From contig NZ_JBLKRT010000012.1 of the NCBI RefSeq assembly GCF_047607445.1, positions 43,379-107,378 of the forward strand: a stretch of 64,000 nucleotides of DNA. The letters are read 5' to 3'. Positions 1 through 8,589 of the stretch are shown in pieces. Every line of letters starts with the position of its first letter. Positions within the stretch are counted from its first letter, which is position 1. Made by a program: the position numbers and the translations under genes. The stretch comes from Crystallibacter sulfonylureivorans_A. GTDB lineage: Bacteria; Actinomycetota; Actinomycetes; Actinomycetales; Micrococcaceae. The notes under the pieces were generated by a model. The model had not been told where the DNA came from. It saw only the letters and a program-made list of their open reading frames with translations, and did not search any database.

Positions 1-340
1 GCGCGGTGTAGTGCGGTTCCAGTTCAGTGTGCGCGTCCACCCGAACTATCACCGGAAACTGAGAGGCCTGAAGAGCAAGATTGAGGCCGGCCGGCGTCCG
101 GCCGGTAGGGCTGGCGACGCTGCGCAGCCGCGGCTCCTGAGCTTGAAGTTCGGCAACGATCCGGTTGGTGCCATCCGTTGAAGGGCCGAGGGCAACCACC
201 ACCTCTTTGGGCCCGTCGTATTCCTGCCCCAGAATGCTCTGGACGGCATCCTGAATATGCGCAGCCTCGTTGAGAACCGGCATGATGTAGGAAACGCCGG
301 GGCGCTCCTCCAACGGAGGCAGGGCGGATGTAGAGGCCAC
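1..340 (-). CDS. Glycosyltransferase family 2, partial (3' end outside window)
   Basis: Only the first ~113 residues are present; the gene runs off the left edge. Translation of the minus strand from a GTG at 340 shows the GT-A start YIMPVLNEAAHIQDAVQSIL, then VVVALGPSTDGT and a VRVDAHTE segment in the place of the DxD-like nucleotide-sugar site. This is the pattern of family 2 inverting glycosyltransferases. The GTG overlaps the TAG stop of the upstream ABC ATPase by one base (TAGTG), so translation is probably coupled. With the polymer exporter genes in the same operon it probably builds a wall glycopolymer (teichoic acid or similar); the sugar cannot be told. Confidence 0.85.
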   Translation of the reverse strand, partial: MASTSALPPLEERPGVSYIMPVLNEAAHIQDAVQSILGQEYDGPKEVVVALGPSTDGTNRIVAELQAQEPRLRSVASPTGRTPAGLNLALQASQFPVIVRVDAHTELEPHYTA

Positions 341-1131
341 TATTTCCTGGACTCCCGGTAGGCCTTCACGACTTCCTTCGGGTCGCCGTCCATTTCCAGA
401 ACACCCTTATTGATCCAGATCACCCGGCTGCAGGTGTCCAGAATGGATTTCATGGAGTGCGAGACCAGGAACACGGTGCCGGCGTTCTCGCGGATCTCCC
501 GGATTCGTGCCTCGCTGCGTTCGCGGAAGCGCTGGTCCCCCACGGCGAGGGCTTCGTCGACGATCAGAATCTCGTGCTGCTTCGAGGCTGCAATGGCGAA
601 CTTCAGCCGTGCCTGCATGCCGGATGAATAAGTCCGCATAGGCAGATCGATGAAGTCTTCCAGCTCGGCGAACTCCACGATCTTGTCCCGGAGCTCGTTG
701 ATCTCTTGCTTAGAGAACCCGAGAGCCAAACCACCGAGCTGGATGTTCTTTTCGCCCGACAAGTCGGGGATCAAGGCAGCTCCAACACCCAGCAGGTTAG
801 GACGAGAGGTGGCGTAAACGGCGCCCTGGGCAGGCGGGGTGAGGCCGACCAGAGTCCGCATCAGGGTGGACTTTCCGGAACCGTTGGAACCGATGACTCC
901 AATGGACTCGTTCTCGTACGCTGTGAACGATATCCCTTTCAGGGCGTGGACTGTCCGCACTCGGCCGGCGGCCCTCTGCAGCAGTGAACGTCCCGTTCCC
1001 TTGACCGGTTTGCCACCGGCATGGACGTGGTACTTCACGTGGAGGTCGTCCACGACAACCACGGGTTTCCGTCCGTCGGATGTCGCCTCTGTGCCGATCA
1101 ACTCTTCTCCTGTCTCAGTCAACTCGGCCAT
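340..1131 (-). CDS. ABC transporter ATP-binding protein, polysaccharide/teichoic acid export (TagH/Wzt type)
   Basis: 263-residue cytoplasmic ATPase that would power export of a lipid-linked glycopolymer. Seen: Walker A GSNGSGKST (about residue 82), signature YSSGMQARLKFA, Walker B ILIVDEALAVGD and the H-loop LVSHS. The long stretch before Walker A and the SSGM-type signature are typical of the TagH/Wzt/RfbE branch. There is no C-terminal carbohydrate-binding extension as in long Wzt proteins. Its first codons overlap the 3' end of the permease gene by 17 bases, so the two form one transporter operon with the downstream glycosyltransferase. Confidence 0.93.
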   Translation of the reverse strand: MAELTETGEELIGTEATSDGRKPVVVVDDLHVKYHVHAGGKPVKGTGRSLLQRAAGRVRTVHALKGISFTAYENESIGVIGSNGSGKSTLMRTLVGLTPPAQGAVYATSRPNLLGVGAALIPDLSGEKNIQLGGLALGFSKQEINELRDKIVEFAELEDFIDLPMRTYSSGMQARLKFAIAASKQHEILIVDEALAVGDQRFRERSEARIREIRENAGTVFLVSHSMKSILDTCSRVIWINKGVLEMDGDPKEVVKAYRESRK

Positions 1132-1963
1132 ACCGCTCCTCAGCTACCCAAAAGAACAGGACCCCGGCAAGGAAAACCGCCACCGACCAGACGGAAAAGT
1201 AGAGCCAGTACATTGGGTCGTAGTCCATCCCCGGCATCAGGATCCCTCGGGCGATGGAGAGGATTTCGTGCAAAGGATGGAAGTCGAAGATCCTGACGGC
1301 CCAAGGATGGGATGCCAGGATGCGGTCGATCGCAAATAGGACGCCCGACGTATAGAACAAGATCCGGGTCACGAGCGGGAGTAGCTGGGTCAGGTCCCTA
1401 ACATGGACAGTCAGCCTGGCGGCGATGAGTGCAACACCCAAGTTGAAGACCGTGAAGATGGCAACCAGTGGGATAATCAGCAGCCATTCCACACTGATCG
1501 GGGCGCCCAAGATCAGGATGTAGATGAACATCACGGCCAGCATTGGCACGAGCGTCATCAGGTTCTGGAGCACTGTGGAGACGGGCAACGTGATGCGTGG
1601 GAAGGCCAACGACTGAACCAAGGCGCCGTTTCCGGTGATGGACTTGGCGCCGTTGTTCATGGAGGTGGCGAAAAACTCGAAGAGGAAAACGCCGATCACC
1701 ACGTACATGGGGAAGTTTTCAGGGCGGTTAGCGCCTTGCAGGATGCCGAAAATCGCCCCGTACATCAGTGCATTCAACGTGGGCTTAATGAAGATCCAGA
1801 GCATGCCGAGCCTGTTGCGCTGGTTGGACGCCTCGATCTTGCCCCGCGCCATGGCGACGGCGAAGTCGCGACGGGTCCATGCTTCCGATAGGTATCGGAA
1901 CAGCGAGGGCCGGGCGCCGACTCGGTGGAGGCGGTTCTCGCTCGCATATTCGGCAAGGCTCAT
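1115..1963 (-). CDS. ABC-2 type permease, polysaccharide/teichoic acid export (TagG/Wzm type)
   Basis: 282-residue integral membrane partner of the ATPase that follows. The N-terminus (to about residue 60) carries an amphipathic ARGKIEASNQRNRLGMLW segment characteristic of the ABC2 membrane family, followed by about six hydrophobic segments such as YVVIGVFLFEFFA and LIIPLVAIFTVFNLGVALI. Family knowledge: TagG/Wzm dimers form the channel that flips undecaprenyl-linked polymers. The last residues overlap the start of the ATPase gene. The likely substrate is a wall teichoic-acid-like or other cell-wall polymer; this is inferred from context only. Confidence 0.92.
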   Translation of the reverse strand: MSLAEYASENRLHRVGARPSLFRYLSEAWTRRDFAVAMARGKIEASNQRNRLGMLWIFIKPTLNALMYGAIFGILQGANRPENFPMYVVIGVFLFEFFATSMNNGAKSITGNGALVQSLAFPRITLPVSTVLQNLMTLVPMLAVMFIYILILGAPISVEWLLIIPLVAIFTVFNLGVALIAARLTVHVRDLTQLLPLVTRILFYTSGVLFAIDRILASHPWAVRIFDFHPLHEILSIARGILMPGMDYDPMYWLYFSVWSVAVFLAGVLFFWVAEERYGRVD

Positions 1964-2048
1964 GCCAGGTAGTTTCCCTTACTCACGCTTGGATGGCAGC
2001 GTCGCCATCCCAGGGGGACCGGCGGTGCACCTACCGAGTTTAGTTGAT

Positions 2049-2480
2049 TCAACTCCGAACCGCGGACTCGTCCTCGCGGAAGAACACCCGCAGTTCTAGG
2101 CTGTGCTGCCCTGCTGCGTCCTGCACGTAGATGGCTTTGCCCACGATTCCTTCGAGGGCGCCTGTACCGGAACCCGGGATGATGTGACCGTCGCTGGCCG
2201 CGGCTTCGCCCTCGGCGAGGCCCCAGTGTTGGATCACCATGGTGCCTTCGCGGCCGTCCACAGATCCGGTGAAGACCTCGGACGCGACGTAGCCGGCACC
2301 GGTAGCGTTCCCGGCCATGAGCAACTCGGCGCGACTGGTTCCTGTGATTAACCCGTCAAAAACCTTGGTCACGAGTACGCGGCTCAGATCGGAGTTGGTT
2401 CCTTCGACTTCGTACGGCTCGGGAACCCAGTCGGTGACGTCAAAGTCCGCTGCGATGATGTGTTCGGCGTCGTTGGTCAT
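2049..2480 (-). CDS. DUF3224 family protein
   Basis: 143-residue soluble protein that I recognise as DUF3224, a small beta-barrel-like family of unknown function common in actinobacteria. Seen: the DVTDWVPEPYE opening, a GLITGTSRAELLMAG strand pair, GSVDGREGTMVIQHWG, and a closing GTGALEGIVGKA stretch; all are typical of the family, which resembles allene-oxide-cyclase-like barrels. It has a good ribosome site (TAGGAG) and sits 45 bases after the mannosyltransferase gene on the same strand. No function can be assigned. Confidence 0.85.
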   Translation of the reverse strand: MTNDAEHIIAADFDVTDWVPEPYEVEGTNSDLSRVLVTKVFDGLITGTSRAELLMAGNATGAGYVASEVFTGSVDGREGTMVIQHWGLAEGEAAASDGHIIPGSGTGALEGIVGKAIYVQDAAGQHSLELRVFFREDESAVRS

Positions 2481-2525
2481 GAGGCCTACAATCTCCTAGG
2501 TAGCTGCCGGACGCAGATCAGGGCC

Positions 2526-4133
2526 TCAGAAGAGGCGCTGGTCGTCTGCATCGGCGTATTTCTTGCGGAAGAGTTTGCGGGTTTTCGGGTCCACGAACAC
2601 CAGGTACAGGGCGAAGGCGACCGCCACGATGCAGGCAAGGAGCCGGGCCATGTCGAGGTTGAACTCGATGTACGGGAAGATATCCAGCTGGTCCGTGATC
2701 GCGTAAATCATGAGGAACGACGTCACCGCGTAGACGGTGCGCACCTGCCAGTCATTCCGAATCCCGGTGGCGGCGAAGAGCGGCAGCAGCCAGACGATGT
2801 ACCAGGGCTGGATCATCGGGCCCAGCAGCACCACTGCGGCCAGCGCCAGCGCCAACCGCCGGACGATCCGGTCGTAGCTGCCTCGGAACATGGTGTAGAG
2901 CACTATGAGCACCGCCGCGACTTTTCCGGCCGTGTAGACCGCCGATTGCACCGCAGCCCCGTCGAACCCAAGTCCCCCGGCCACAAGCCCTAGCAAGATC
3001 CCCAGCAGTCCGACCGGTGCGTACCAGATCATCAGGCCGGCGCCCTGCTGGCTGAGGGCTCCGATCCAGCCGAAACCAAGACCGTTGATCACTCCCAGCA
3101 CTGCAAGCAGCCCGAAGGACAGGCCTGCGGTCATGGTCCAATAGCCGAACTTCCGCGGCCAACTGGCCCCCTTGCCCGCCCACAGCAGCCCGATAAACGG
3201 CAGGAAGATCAGCGTGATCGGCTTGATGCCTATGGAGAGTGTCACCAGCAGAATGCCCAGCAGCGCCCGGCGGGTCGCCGCATAGTAAAGGCCTGCCAGA
3301 GCGAGTCCGAGCATCAGGGCGTCGTTGTGGATGCTGGCAATTAATGTGGTCAGGAACAGCGGGTTGGCGCAGGCCAGCCAGAGCGCGCGGTTTGGATTGA
3401 TCCCGTGCAGCTCCGCGAGTTTCGGACCGTAGTAGACGCACATGGCGGCGCCGGCAATCGCGAGGATCCGGAACATCACGATGGAGTATTCCGGGTGCCC
3501 GCCGCTGAGCCAGACGATGAACTCTTCCATCCACAGGAAGATCGGGCCGTAGGGCGTGGGGCTGCGCGCCCACAGGTCGTCGGCGCCGGTCTGCAGGTAA
3601 TTCTGCAACTGGTCATACCCGTCCACGTACGGATTCAGGTTGTTAACCATGACTTTGCCCTGCGCAATGTAGGCGTACACATCGCGGCTGAACAGCGGGA
3701 TGCTCAGCGCCAGAGGCGCTCCCCAGGCGACGATCGCGGTCAGCGTGGCCCGGCGCGTCTCAGCACCCCAAACCGTGAATTGCTGGCCCAGACGCAGCCA
3801 CGCGCGAACCAAAATCATGCCGCCCAAAGCGAGCAGGATCACCGACAGAATGACCCCTACCAGTTCCACACGCAGGAAGATCAGCAACGGCCAGCGGCGT
3901 AGTTCGGACACTGATGCCAGCCAGCCAACGCCCAGAGAACCGAAGAACATCATGAACGAACCCACAGTGCCCTCGACGATGCTCAGGCTGGACCGCTCCT
4001 TAACGTCGCTTCTGCCCCCGGGTACGGAGGGCTCGGCCGTAGGTCTTTGCGCGGTCATCGTCTCGGCGGTCCAATCACTCCGGGGTCGGTACACCTGGTC
4101 CGGTGCGGTCATCGTCTCGGCGGTGGTCCGCAC
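2526..4133 (-). CDS. mptB: Polyprenol-phosphomannose-dependent alpha-1,6-mannosyltransferase, MptB-like
   Basis: Large multispanning membrane protein (535 residues from the first possible start, 510 from the Met at 4058). It looks like the GT-C family MptA/MptB, which extends mannan or lipoglycan chains at the outer membrane face with polyprenyl-phosphate-mannose. Seen: about 12 hydrophobic segments, an early SRDVYAYIAQGKVMVNNLNPY loop holding the Asp expected for the GT-C catalytic site, and later IQPWYIVWLLPLFA. Start choice is uncertain because the stretch before the first membrane segment contains a TAETMTA duplication (20 identical bases 54 bp apart). The function in lipomannan-like synthesis is inferred from the family. 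Confidence 0.85.
   Translation of the reverse strand: MRTTAETMTAPDQVYRPRSDWTAETMTAQRPTAEPSVPGGRSDVKERSSLSIVEGTVGSFMMFFGSLGVGWLASVSELRRWPLLIFLRVELVGVILSVILLALGGMILVRAWLRLGQQFTVWGAETRRATLTAIVAWGAPLALSIPLFSRDVYAYIAQGKVMVNNLNPYVDGYDQLQNYLQTGADDLWARSPTPYGPIFLWMEEFIVWLSGGHPEYSIVMFRILAIAGAAMCVYYGPKLAELHGINPNRALWLACANPLFLTTLIASIHNDALMLGLALAGLYYAATRRALLGILLVTLSIGIKPITLIFLPFIGLLWAGKGASWPRKFGYWTMTAGLSFGLLAVLGVINGLGFGWIGALSQQGAGLMIWYAPVGLLGILLGLVAGGLGFDGAAVQSAVYTAGKVAAVLIVLYTMFRGSYDRIVRRLALALAAVVLLGPMIQPWYIVWLLPLFAATGIRNDWQVRTVYAVTSFLMIYAITDQLDIFPYIEFNLDMARLLACIVAVAFALYLVFVDPKTRKLFRKKYADADDQRLF
4051..4124. repeat. 20-bp direct repeat in the mptB 5' end
   Basis: GCGGTCATCGTCTCGGCGGT occurs at 4051-4070 and again at 4105-4124, exactly 54 bp (18 codons) apart, giving TAETMTA twice in frame. 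Each copy supplies an ATG, so a duplication may have created an extra start site. Confidence 0.9.
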
Positions 4134-4257
4134 GCCTCAGAACGGTCAGGCGGACACAGCATCAGCAGGCGGCGGCTGATGCTGCTTTCTGCATGTTAGC
4201 ACCGGGCCCCCGGCCGGCCCCCTGAGAACGGACCCGCGCGGCAAGACCCAGACGCGA

Positions 4258-4263
4258 TACATT
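4258..4263 (+). promoter_or_regulatory. Candidate -10 box of a leaderless orn promoter
   Basis: TACATT ends exactly 6 bases before the GTG start of orn, and no Shine-Dalgarno sequence can be placed there. In actinobacteria a TANNNT box at this distance puts the transcription start on the start codon. Confidence 0.55.
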
Positions 4264-4269
4264 TGACGG

Positions 4270-4884
4270 GTGCCAATCTCTAACGAACACATTGTCTGGA
4301 TCGACTGCGAAATGACCGGGCTGGACCTCGAGGCGGATGCGCTGATCGAGGTTGCCGTCCTGGTCACCGACTCGGAACTCAACGTCCTGGGCGAGGGAGT
4401 CGATGTTGTCATCAAGCCCAGCGCCGAGGCCTTGGCCCAGATGAATGACTTCGTCCGAACCATGCACACCACTTCCAAGCTGTTGGACGAACTCCCGCAC
4501 GGCATGACCATGGCTGAGGCCGAAGACAAGGTGATGGACTACATCACGAAGTGGGTCCCGGAACCGCGCAAGGCACAGTTGGCCGGCAACTCCGTGGGCA
4601 CGGACCGGACGTTTTTGGCCCGGGACATGCCGCGCGTCGTCGACCATTTGCACTACCGGATCATCGACGTCTCAACCATCAAGGAGCTGTCCCGCCGCTG
4701 GTTCACCCGCGCCTATTTCCAGTCCCCTGCCAAGAGCGGCGGCCACCGCGCCTTGGGAGACATCAAGGACTCCATCAACGAACTTCGGTACTACCGTGAG
4801 GCAGTCTTCGTCCCCTCCCCCGGCCCGGATTCCGCTACTGCCAAGAAGATCGCAGCCGGCATCAATGCCACTCAGACGCCCTAG
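4270..4884 (+). CDS. orn: Oligoribonuclease (DEDDh 3'-5' exonuclease)
   Basis: 204-residue cytoplasmic exoribonuclease that finishes RNA decay by turning 2-5 nt oligoribonucleotides, including pGpG from c-di-GMP turnover, into mononucleotides. Seen: IDCEMTGLD with Asp12 and Glu14 (DEDD motif I), GNSVGTDRTFLARDMP (motif II), and HRALGDIKDS with His and Asp (motif III). The length fits Orn closely, slightly long at the C-terminus. The GTG start is supported by the TACATT box 6 bases upstream and by the absence of a ribosome site. It stands alone, divergent from mptB. Confidence 0.97.
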   Translation: MPISNEHIVWIDCEMTGLDLEADALIEVAVLVTDSELNVLGEGVDVVIKPSAEALAQMNDFVRTMHTTSKLLDELPHGMTMAEAEDKVMDYITKWVPEPRKAQLAGNSVGTDRTFLARDMPRVVDHLHYRIIDVSTIKELSRRWFTRAYFQSPAKSGGHRALGDIKDSINELRYYREAVFVPSPGPDSATAKKIAAGINATQTP

Positions 4885-4896
4885 ATTGTTAGGTGC

Positions 4897-4929
4897 GCCA
4901 CTTTCCCGCCGGGAATGGTCTAAAGTGGC
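4897..4929 (+). terminator. Weak hairpin after orn
   Basis: GCCACTTT and AAAGTGGC form an 8-bp stem around a 17-base loop 12 bases after the orn stop. There is no clear T run, so this may be a weak terminator only. Confidence 0.4.
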
Positions 4930-5035
4930 AAAAGCCAGATGAAAAGCATGTAAACTGGTCTGCGTTGCCTTACTGGTTGGAGACCGGCAGGAACCGCTTG
5001 AGCGGGGCCCGTCGGGAGGAACAAGAGGGCACATG

Positions 5036-5108
5036 GTGGGTATAGCTCAGCTGGCAGAGCGCCTGGTTGTGGTCCAGGAGGTCGCGGGTTCAATCCCCGT
5101 TACTCACC
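5036..5108 (+). tRNA. tRNA-His (anticodon GTG)
   Basis: Cloverleaf seen directly: acceptor arms GTGGGTA / TACTCAC, D arm GCTC...GAGC, anticodon stem CCTGG/CCAGG around loop TTGTGGT with anticodon GTG, and T arm CGGGTTCAATCCCCG. The extra G at 5036 is the encoded G-1 that opposes C73, a hallmark of tRNA-His. CCA is not encoded. A strong terminator follows. Confidence 0.97.
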
Positions 5109-5134
5109 CCGAAGGTCCGGCAGCAGCCGGCAAG

Positions 5135-5165
5135 AAGAGCCGTCCCGCACGTCGGGACGGCTCTT
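5135..5165 (+). terminator. Rho-independent terminator after tRNA-His
   Basis: AAGAGCCGTCCCG and CGGGACGGCTCTT form a 13-bp stem with a 5-base loop, 27 bases after the tRNA, separating it from def. Confidence 0.9.
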
Positions 5166-5251
5166 CGCATATATGTAGCTGTATCGTTCCATAGCCTCGA
5201 TTGACGTAGCGGTGGCAACACCCACTGAAGCCATCCCAATGAAGGAGAAGA

Positions 5252-5824
5252 ATGACTGTCCGCCCAGTCACCGTCACCGGCGAGCCGGTGCTGCACCGCC
5301 GTGCCGTCGAGGTGGAGGCGTTCGACGACGAACTCCGGGCCTTGATAGCGGACATGTTCGAGACGATGGACGAAGCGAACGGAGTGGGCCTGGCTGCTCC
5401 CCAAGTAGGCGTGGGCCTGCGGATCTTCACCTATGAGTTTGCCAACGACGACGACGTCCCCTCCCGCGGCGTGCTGGTCAACCCGACGCTGGTTCTGGGC
5501 AAGGTCTCCGGCGCGGAACCGGACCCTGACGAGGAAACCGAAGGCTGCTTGTCCGTCCCCGGCCACAGCTACCCGCTGAAGCGGGCCGAATGGGCCCGAG
5601 TCCGCGGTTTCGATGCGGACGGCACCCCCGTGGACTTCGAGGCAACGGGTTGGTTCGCCCGCGTGATGCAGCACGAATACGACCATCTGGACGGCAAGCT
5701 GTACATCGACCGGCTCAACGACCGGTGGAGCAAACGCGCCCGCAAAAACATCAGGAAAGAAGGCTGGGGCGTCCCCGGCAACACCTGGCTGCCGGGCGTC
5801 GACCCGGACCCGTTCGGCCACTGA
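5252..5824 (+). CDS. def: Peptide deformylase
   Basis: 190-residue metalloenzyme that removes the N-formyl group from new proteins. The three family motifs are present: GVGLAAPQVG (motif I), EGCLSVPG with the metal-ligand Cys (motif II) and QHEYDHLDG with the two His ligands and catalytic Glu (motif III). The start ATG at 5252 follows AAGGAG at a normal distance. The C-terminal tail WGVPGNTWLPGVDPDPFGH is an actinobacterial extension. It is monocistronic between the tRNA-His terminator and a convergent small gene. Confidence 0.97.
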   Translation: MTVRPVTVTGEPVLHRRAVEVEAFDDELRALIADMFETMDEANGVGLAAPQVGVGLRIFTYEFANDDDVPSRGVLVNPTLVLGKVSGAEPDPDEETEGCLSVPGHSYPLKRAEWARVRGFDADGTPVDFEATGWFARVMQHEYDHLDGKLYIDRLNDRWSKRARKNIRKEGWGVPGNTWLPGVDPDPFGH

Positions 5825-5892
5825 CCCTGGACTGCCAGCCGGCCTCTTATCACCGCCACGGCACTGCCGATCAGCGGCAGCAGCCGGGACCG

Positions 5893-6093
5893 CTAACTGT
5901 CAGTGAGACCGGACTTGTGGTCCTTTTCGCAGCGGCGCAAGTCCTCCAAAGTTATGTCGCGCAATCGTTTGAGCTCATCAACGCGCTTCTCCGGGACGCT
6001 GCCGCGGGCATACGCGTCCTCCGCCGCATGCAGCAGCCGCTCGGCTTCCTTGTGGTTGGCTTGCGCCTGTTCCCATCGCGTCATCTCTACCAT
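5893..6093 (-). CDS. Small hypothetical protein (66 aa)
   Basis: I do not recognise the family. From the ATG at 6093 it encodes a charged, wholly helical-looking protein: MTRWEQAQANHKEAERLL, then RVDELKRLRDITLEDLRRCE, likely a short coiled coil. The start is supported by TACAAT, a near-perfect -10 box, ending exactly 6 bases upstream, the same spacing as at other leaderless-looking genes here. A longer frame reaches upstream but would run into the GAPDH terminator. Confidence 0.65.
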   Translation of the reverse strand: MVEMTRWEQAQANHKEAERLLHAAEDAYARGSVPEKRVDELKRLRDITLEDLRRCEKDHKSGLTDS

Positions 6094-6099
6094 GCCGCA

Positions 6100-6105
6100 A
6101 TTGTA
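6100..6105 (-). promoter_or_regulatory. Candidate -10 box of a leaderless promoter (66-aa gene)
   Basis: TACAAT on the minus strand, then six bases, then ATG at 6093. No ribosome-binding sequence lies between. Confidence 0.55.
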
Positions 6106-6131
6106 GGAACGCCGTCCGGCTAAAGCCATAG

Positions 6132-6165
6132 CGAAGGCCGGCGGCATTCATGCCGCCGGCCTTCG
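6132..6165 (-). terminator. Rho-independent terminator of the GAPDH gene
   Basis: CGAAGGCCGGCGGCA and TGCCGCCGGCCTTCG form a perfect 15-bp stem with a TTCA loop, just past the stop of gap on the minus strand. Confidence 0.9.
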
Positions 6166-6191
6166 CCGTCATTATTGTTGGATGCGTCCGG

Positions 6192-7661
6192 TCAGACAGT
6201 TTCCGCGACCGGCTCCATAACGGCCGGGAAGATCTTCGGGTTGACCCCGGCGATCTCCTCCAGCACGCGGACGACCTGGCAGCTGTAACCGAACTCGTTG
6301 TCGTACCAGACGTAGAGCACGGCGTTCTTGCCGTTGGCGATGGTCGCCAGGCCGTCCACCACGCCGGCACGGCGCGAGCCGACGAAGTCGGTGGAGACAA
6401 TCTCCGGCGAGTTGACGTAGTCGATCTGCTTGCGCAGGTCCGAGTTCAGCGACATGCCGCGCAGGTACTCGTTCAGGCCTTCCTTGGTGGCGTCCTGTTC
6501 CAGGTTCAGGTTCAGGATGGCCATCGAGACGTCCGGGGTGGGAACGCGGATGGCGTTGCCGGTCAGCTTGCCCTCCAGCTCCGGCAGGGCCTTGGCCACC
6601 GCCTTGGCGGCGCCGGTCTCGGTCAGCACCATGTTCAGCGCCGCCGAGCGGCCGCGGCGGGTGCCCTTGTGGAAGTTGTCGATCAGGTTCTGGTCATTGG
6701 TGTAGGAGTGCACCGTCTCGACGTGGCCGTGCGCGATGCCGTACTTGTCGTTGAGGGCCTTGAGCACCGGTGTAATGGCGTTCGTGGTGCAGGAAGCGGC
6801 GGAGACGATCTTGTCGTCGTCCGTGATGTCCGTGTGGTTCACGCCGTGCACGATGTTCTTCAAGCCGCCCTTGCCCGGTGCGGTCAGCACCACACGCGAG
6901 ACACCCGGGCACTGCAGGTGCTGGGACAGGCCTGCTTCATCGCGCCACTTGCCGGTGTTGTCCACCACGATGGCGTCCTCGATGCCGTACTGGGTGTAGT
7001 CCACCGAGGCCGGGTCGTTGGAGTAGATGAACTGGATCAACGTGCCATTGGCCTGGATGGTGTTGTTCTCTTCGTCCACGGAGATCGTGCCCTCGAACGG
7101 GCCGTGCACCGAGTCGCGACGCAACAGGCTGGCACGCTTGATCAGGTCGTCGTCGCTGCCCTTGCGGACCACCACGGCGCGCAGGCGCAGTCCGTGGCCA
7201 CCGCCGGCGTGGCCCACCAGAATGCGGGCCAGCAGGCGGCCAATGCGACCGAAGCCGTAGAGCACCACATCGGTGCTGGTGCGCTCGTCCGCGCCGTGCT
7301 TGCCGACGATATCTGCCAGTTCAGCACGGACGAAGTCCTTCAGGTCCATGCCGGCAGCCTCGCTCTTGAACTTCACCAGCAAGCGGGCCAGATCGACCGA
7401 GCCGGCGCCGAGTTCCAACTCGCTCAGCGCCTGGACCACCGGGAAGGTTTCTTCCAGCGGCAGTTCGGCGTCGTCAATCTGGCGGGCGAACCGGTGCGCC
7501 TTCAGGATGCCCACCACGGACTGGTTGATCAGGCTGCGCCCGTGGATGGAGGTGACCACGTTGTTTTCCCGGTACAACCGGCCGATCATCGGGATCATCG
7601 CTTCGGCAAGGGCCTGGCGGTTGCTCCACGCATCCAGGGCCGACTCTGACATCTGGTTCAC
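6192..7661 (-). CDS. Glyceraldehyde-3-phosphate dehydrogenase, long GapB type
   Basis: 489 residues, about 150 longer than the classical glycolytic enzyme because of an N-terminal helical domain (to about residue 125). Then comes the Rossmann start VVLYGFGRIGRLLARIL. The catalytic Cys lies in SAASCTTNAITPVL and the partner His in HSYTNDQN, so it should be active. This architecture matches Corynebacterium glutamicum GapB, which favours the gluconeogenic, NADP(H)-linked direction; transfer of that role is inference. The GTG start at 7661 is set by AGGAAGG seven bases upstream. It is monocistronic with its own terminator. Confidence 0.93.
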   Translation of the reverse strand: MNQMSESALDAWSNRQALAEAMIPMIGRLYRENNVVTSIHGRSLINQSVVGILKAHRFARQIDDAELPLEETFPVVQALSELELGAGSVDLARLLVKFKSEAAGMDLKDFVRAELADIVGKHGADERTSTDVVLYGFGRIGRLLARILVGHAGGGHGLRLRAVVVRKGSDDDLIKRASLLRRDSVHGPFEGTISVDEENNTIQANGTLIQFIYSNDPASVDYTQYGIEDAIVVDNTGKWRDEAGLSQHLQCPGVSRVVLTAPGKGGLKNIVHGVNHTDITDDDKIVSAASCTTNAITPVLKALNDKYGIAHGHVETVHSYTNDQNLIDNFHKGTRRGRSAALNMVLTETGAAKAVAKALPELEGKLTGNAIRVPTPDVSMAILNLNLEQDATKEGLNEYLRGMSLNSDLRKQIDYVNSPEIVSTDFVGSRRAGVVDGLATIANGKNAVLYVWYDNEFGYSCQVVRVLEEIAGVNPKIFPAVMEPVAETV

Positions 7662-8177
7662 AGAATTACCTTCCTACATCAGCCGGGTTCTCCCTCGAGC
7701 CCGGTTGTCACCGCCGTGGATTTTCACGACGACGCCGCTTTCGCCAGACAGTCTGGTTCCAGCGGCACGCCACCGCCAACTGCCGGCGGGAAGCTTAGAG
7801 ATCTGCGTTGTCTGGCCGCTGGTTACCCAAGCGACGCCGATCACGCCTACCTGCTAACCATTCTAGGGACTGCCGGGAGCATCGAGGTACGTCTGCGGGT
7901 GAACTGCCTCACGTTTATCGGGCGTCGACCCGTCGCCACGTAACCTGCGATTGCGAGGTGGACGCACAGACGGCGACGCTCCTTATCCTGCGGAGCGCCG
8001 CCGTCGCCGCTGAATCGGTCAGGCCTTAAAAAAGATGTCTTTACGGACGCCCATGACGATGCGGTCGCCGGGGGTCGGCATGCAGGAAGATGGCGAATCC
8101 TTGCCCCTGCTTAATTTTTGCCCCGGTCCCCCTGTTGTAGATACTCACCGCTGTTGTAGTCGATCACCTATAGTCGA
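7662..8177. other. Intergenic region upstream of the GAPDH gene
   Basis: No supportable gene. It holds the GAPDH leader and an imperfect GC-rich inverted repeat near 7973-8010 (GGCGACG / CGTCGCC). The right end has a short repeat, CTGTTGTAG twice near 8130-8160, and two TAGTCGATCAC copies (about 8155-8180) that recall the core of the dispersed repeat described below but lack its flanks. Confidence 0.5.
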
Positions 8178-8560
8178 TCACCGCGCCTGGCGATAGTCGC
8201 CCGTGGGCAGCCGCATATAGAACCACATGTTGTCTGTGCCGTCAGAGTCCGTGCGCCGGTGACGGATGATAGGCGATAGTTCCGTTCTGGAAGACCATCC
8301 CTTCGCCTTTAGGCCACACTTCATATCCGCGATCGGGTAGCCCATCGTCCCCCGCTCATGCCCAGATAGCGTTGAACTTCTTGTAGATCTGGTACTGAAG
8401 GTCCATGCTGCGTGCCCAGTTCTGGGCGTCCAGCAAAACGCCGACGCGCTTACTGCTCGGGGCCAGGGGCGTAGGTACGGACGCAGCCGTTGTCCTTGAG
8501 CGTGCAGCGGAAGCCGTTCACCGGGCGCAGCTTCAGCGCGGCAGCTCTCTGGTGGCACCA
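8178..8560 (-). pseudogene. Decayed LGFP-repeat protein gene
   Basis: No single frame is open and sensible here, but pieces in different minus-strand frames join into one protein-like order: LRPVNGFRCTLKDNGCVRTY, then LLDAQNWARSMDLQYQIYKK, then MGYPIAD, then GYEVWPKGEGMVFQNGTIAY, then NMWFYMRLPTGDYRQAR. The GYPIAD and MVFQNGTIAY pieces resemble LGFP repeats found in secreted actinobacterial envelope proteins. At least three frame changes separate them, so this is a broken remnant. The family call rests on motif resemblance only; the pseudogene status is well supported. Confidence 0.55.
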
Positions 8561-8589
8561 TGGTGGGCTGCGGCCACTGAACGGCCAAT

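Noticed and set aside
6150..7649. 499-residue plus-strand frame opposite the GAPDH gene
   Set aside because: Shadow of a gene with intact catalytic motifs; Val/Gln/His-rich composition without domain signs.
8150..8185. GTCGATCAC copies upstream of the decayed LGFP gene as a fifth repeat locus
   Set aside because: They lack TTGG before and CCGG after the core and the left flank; too short to call.
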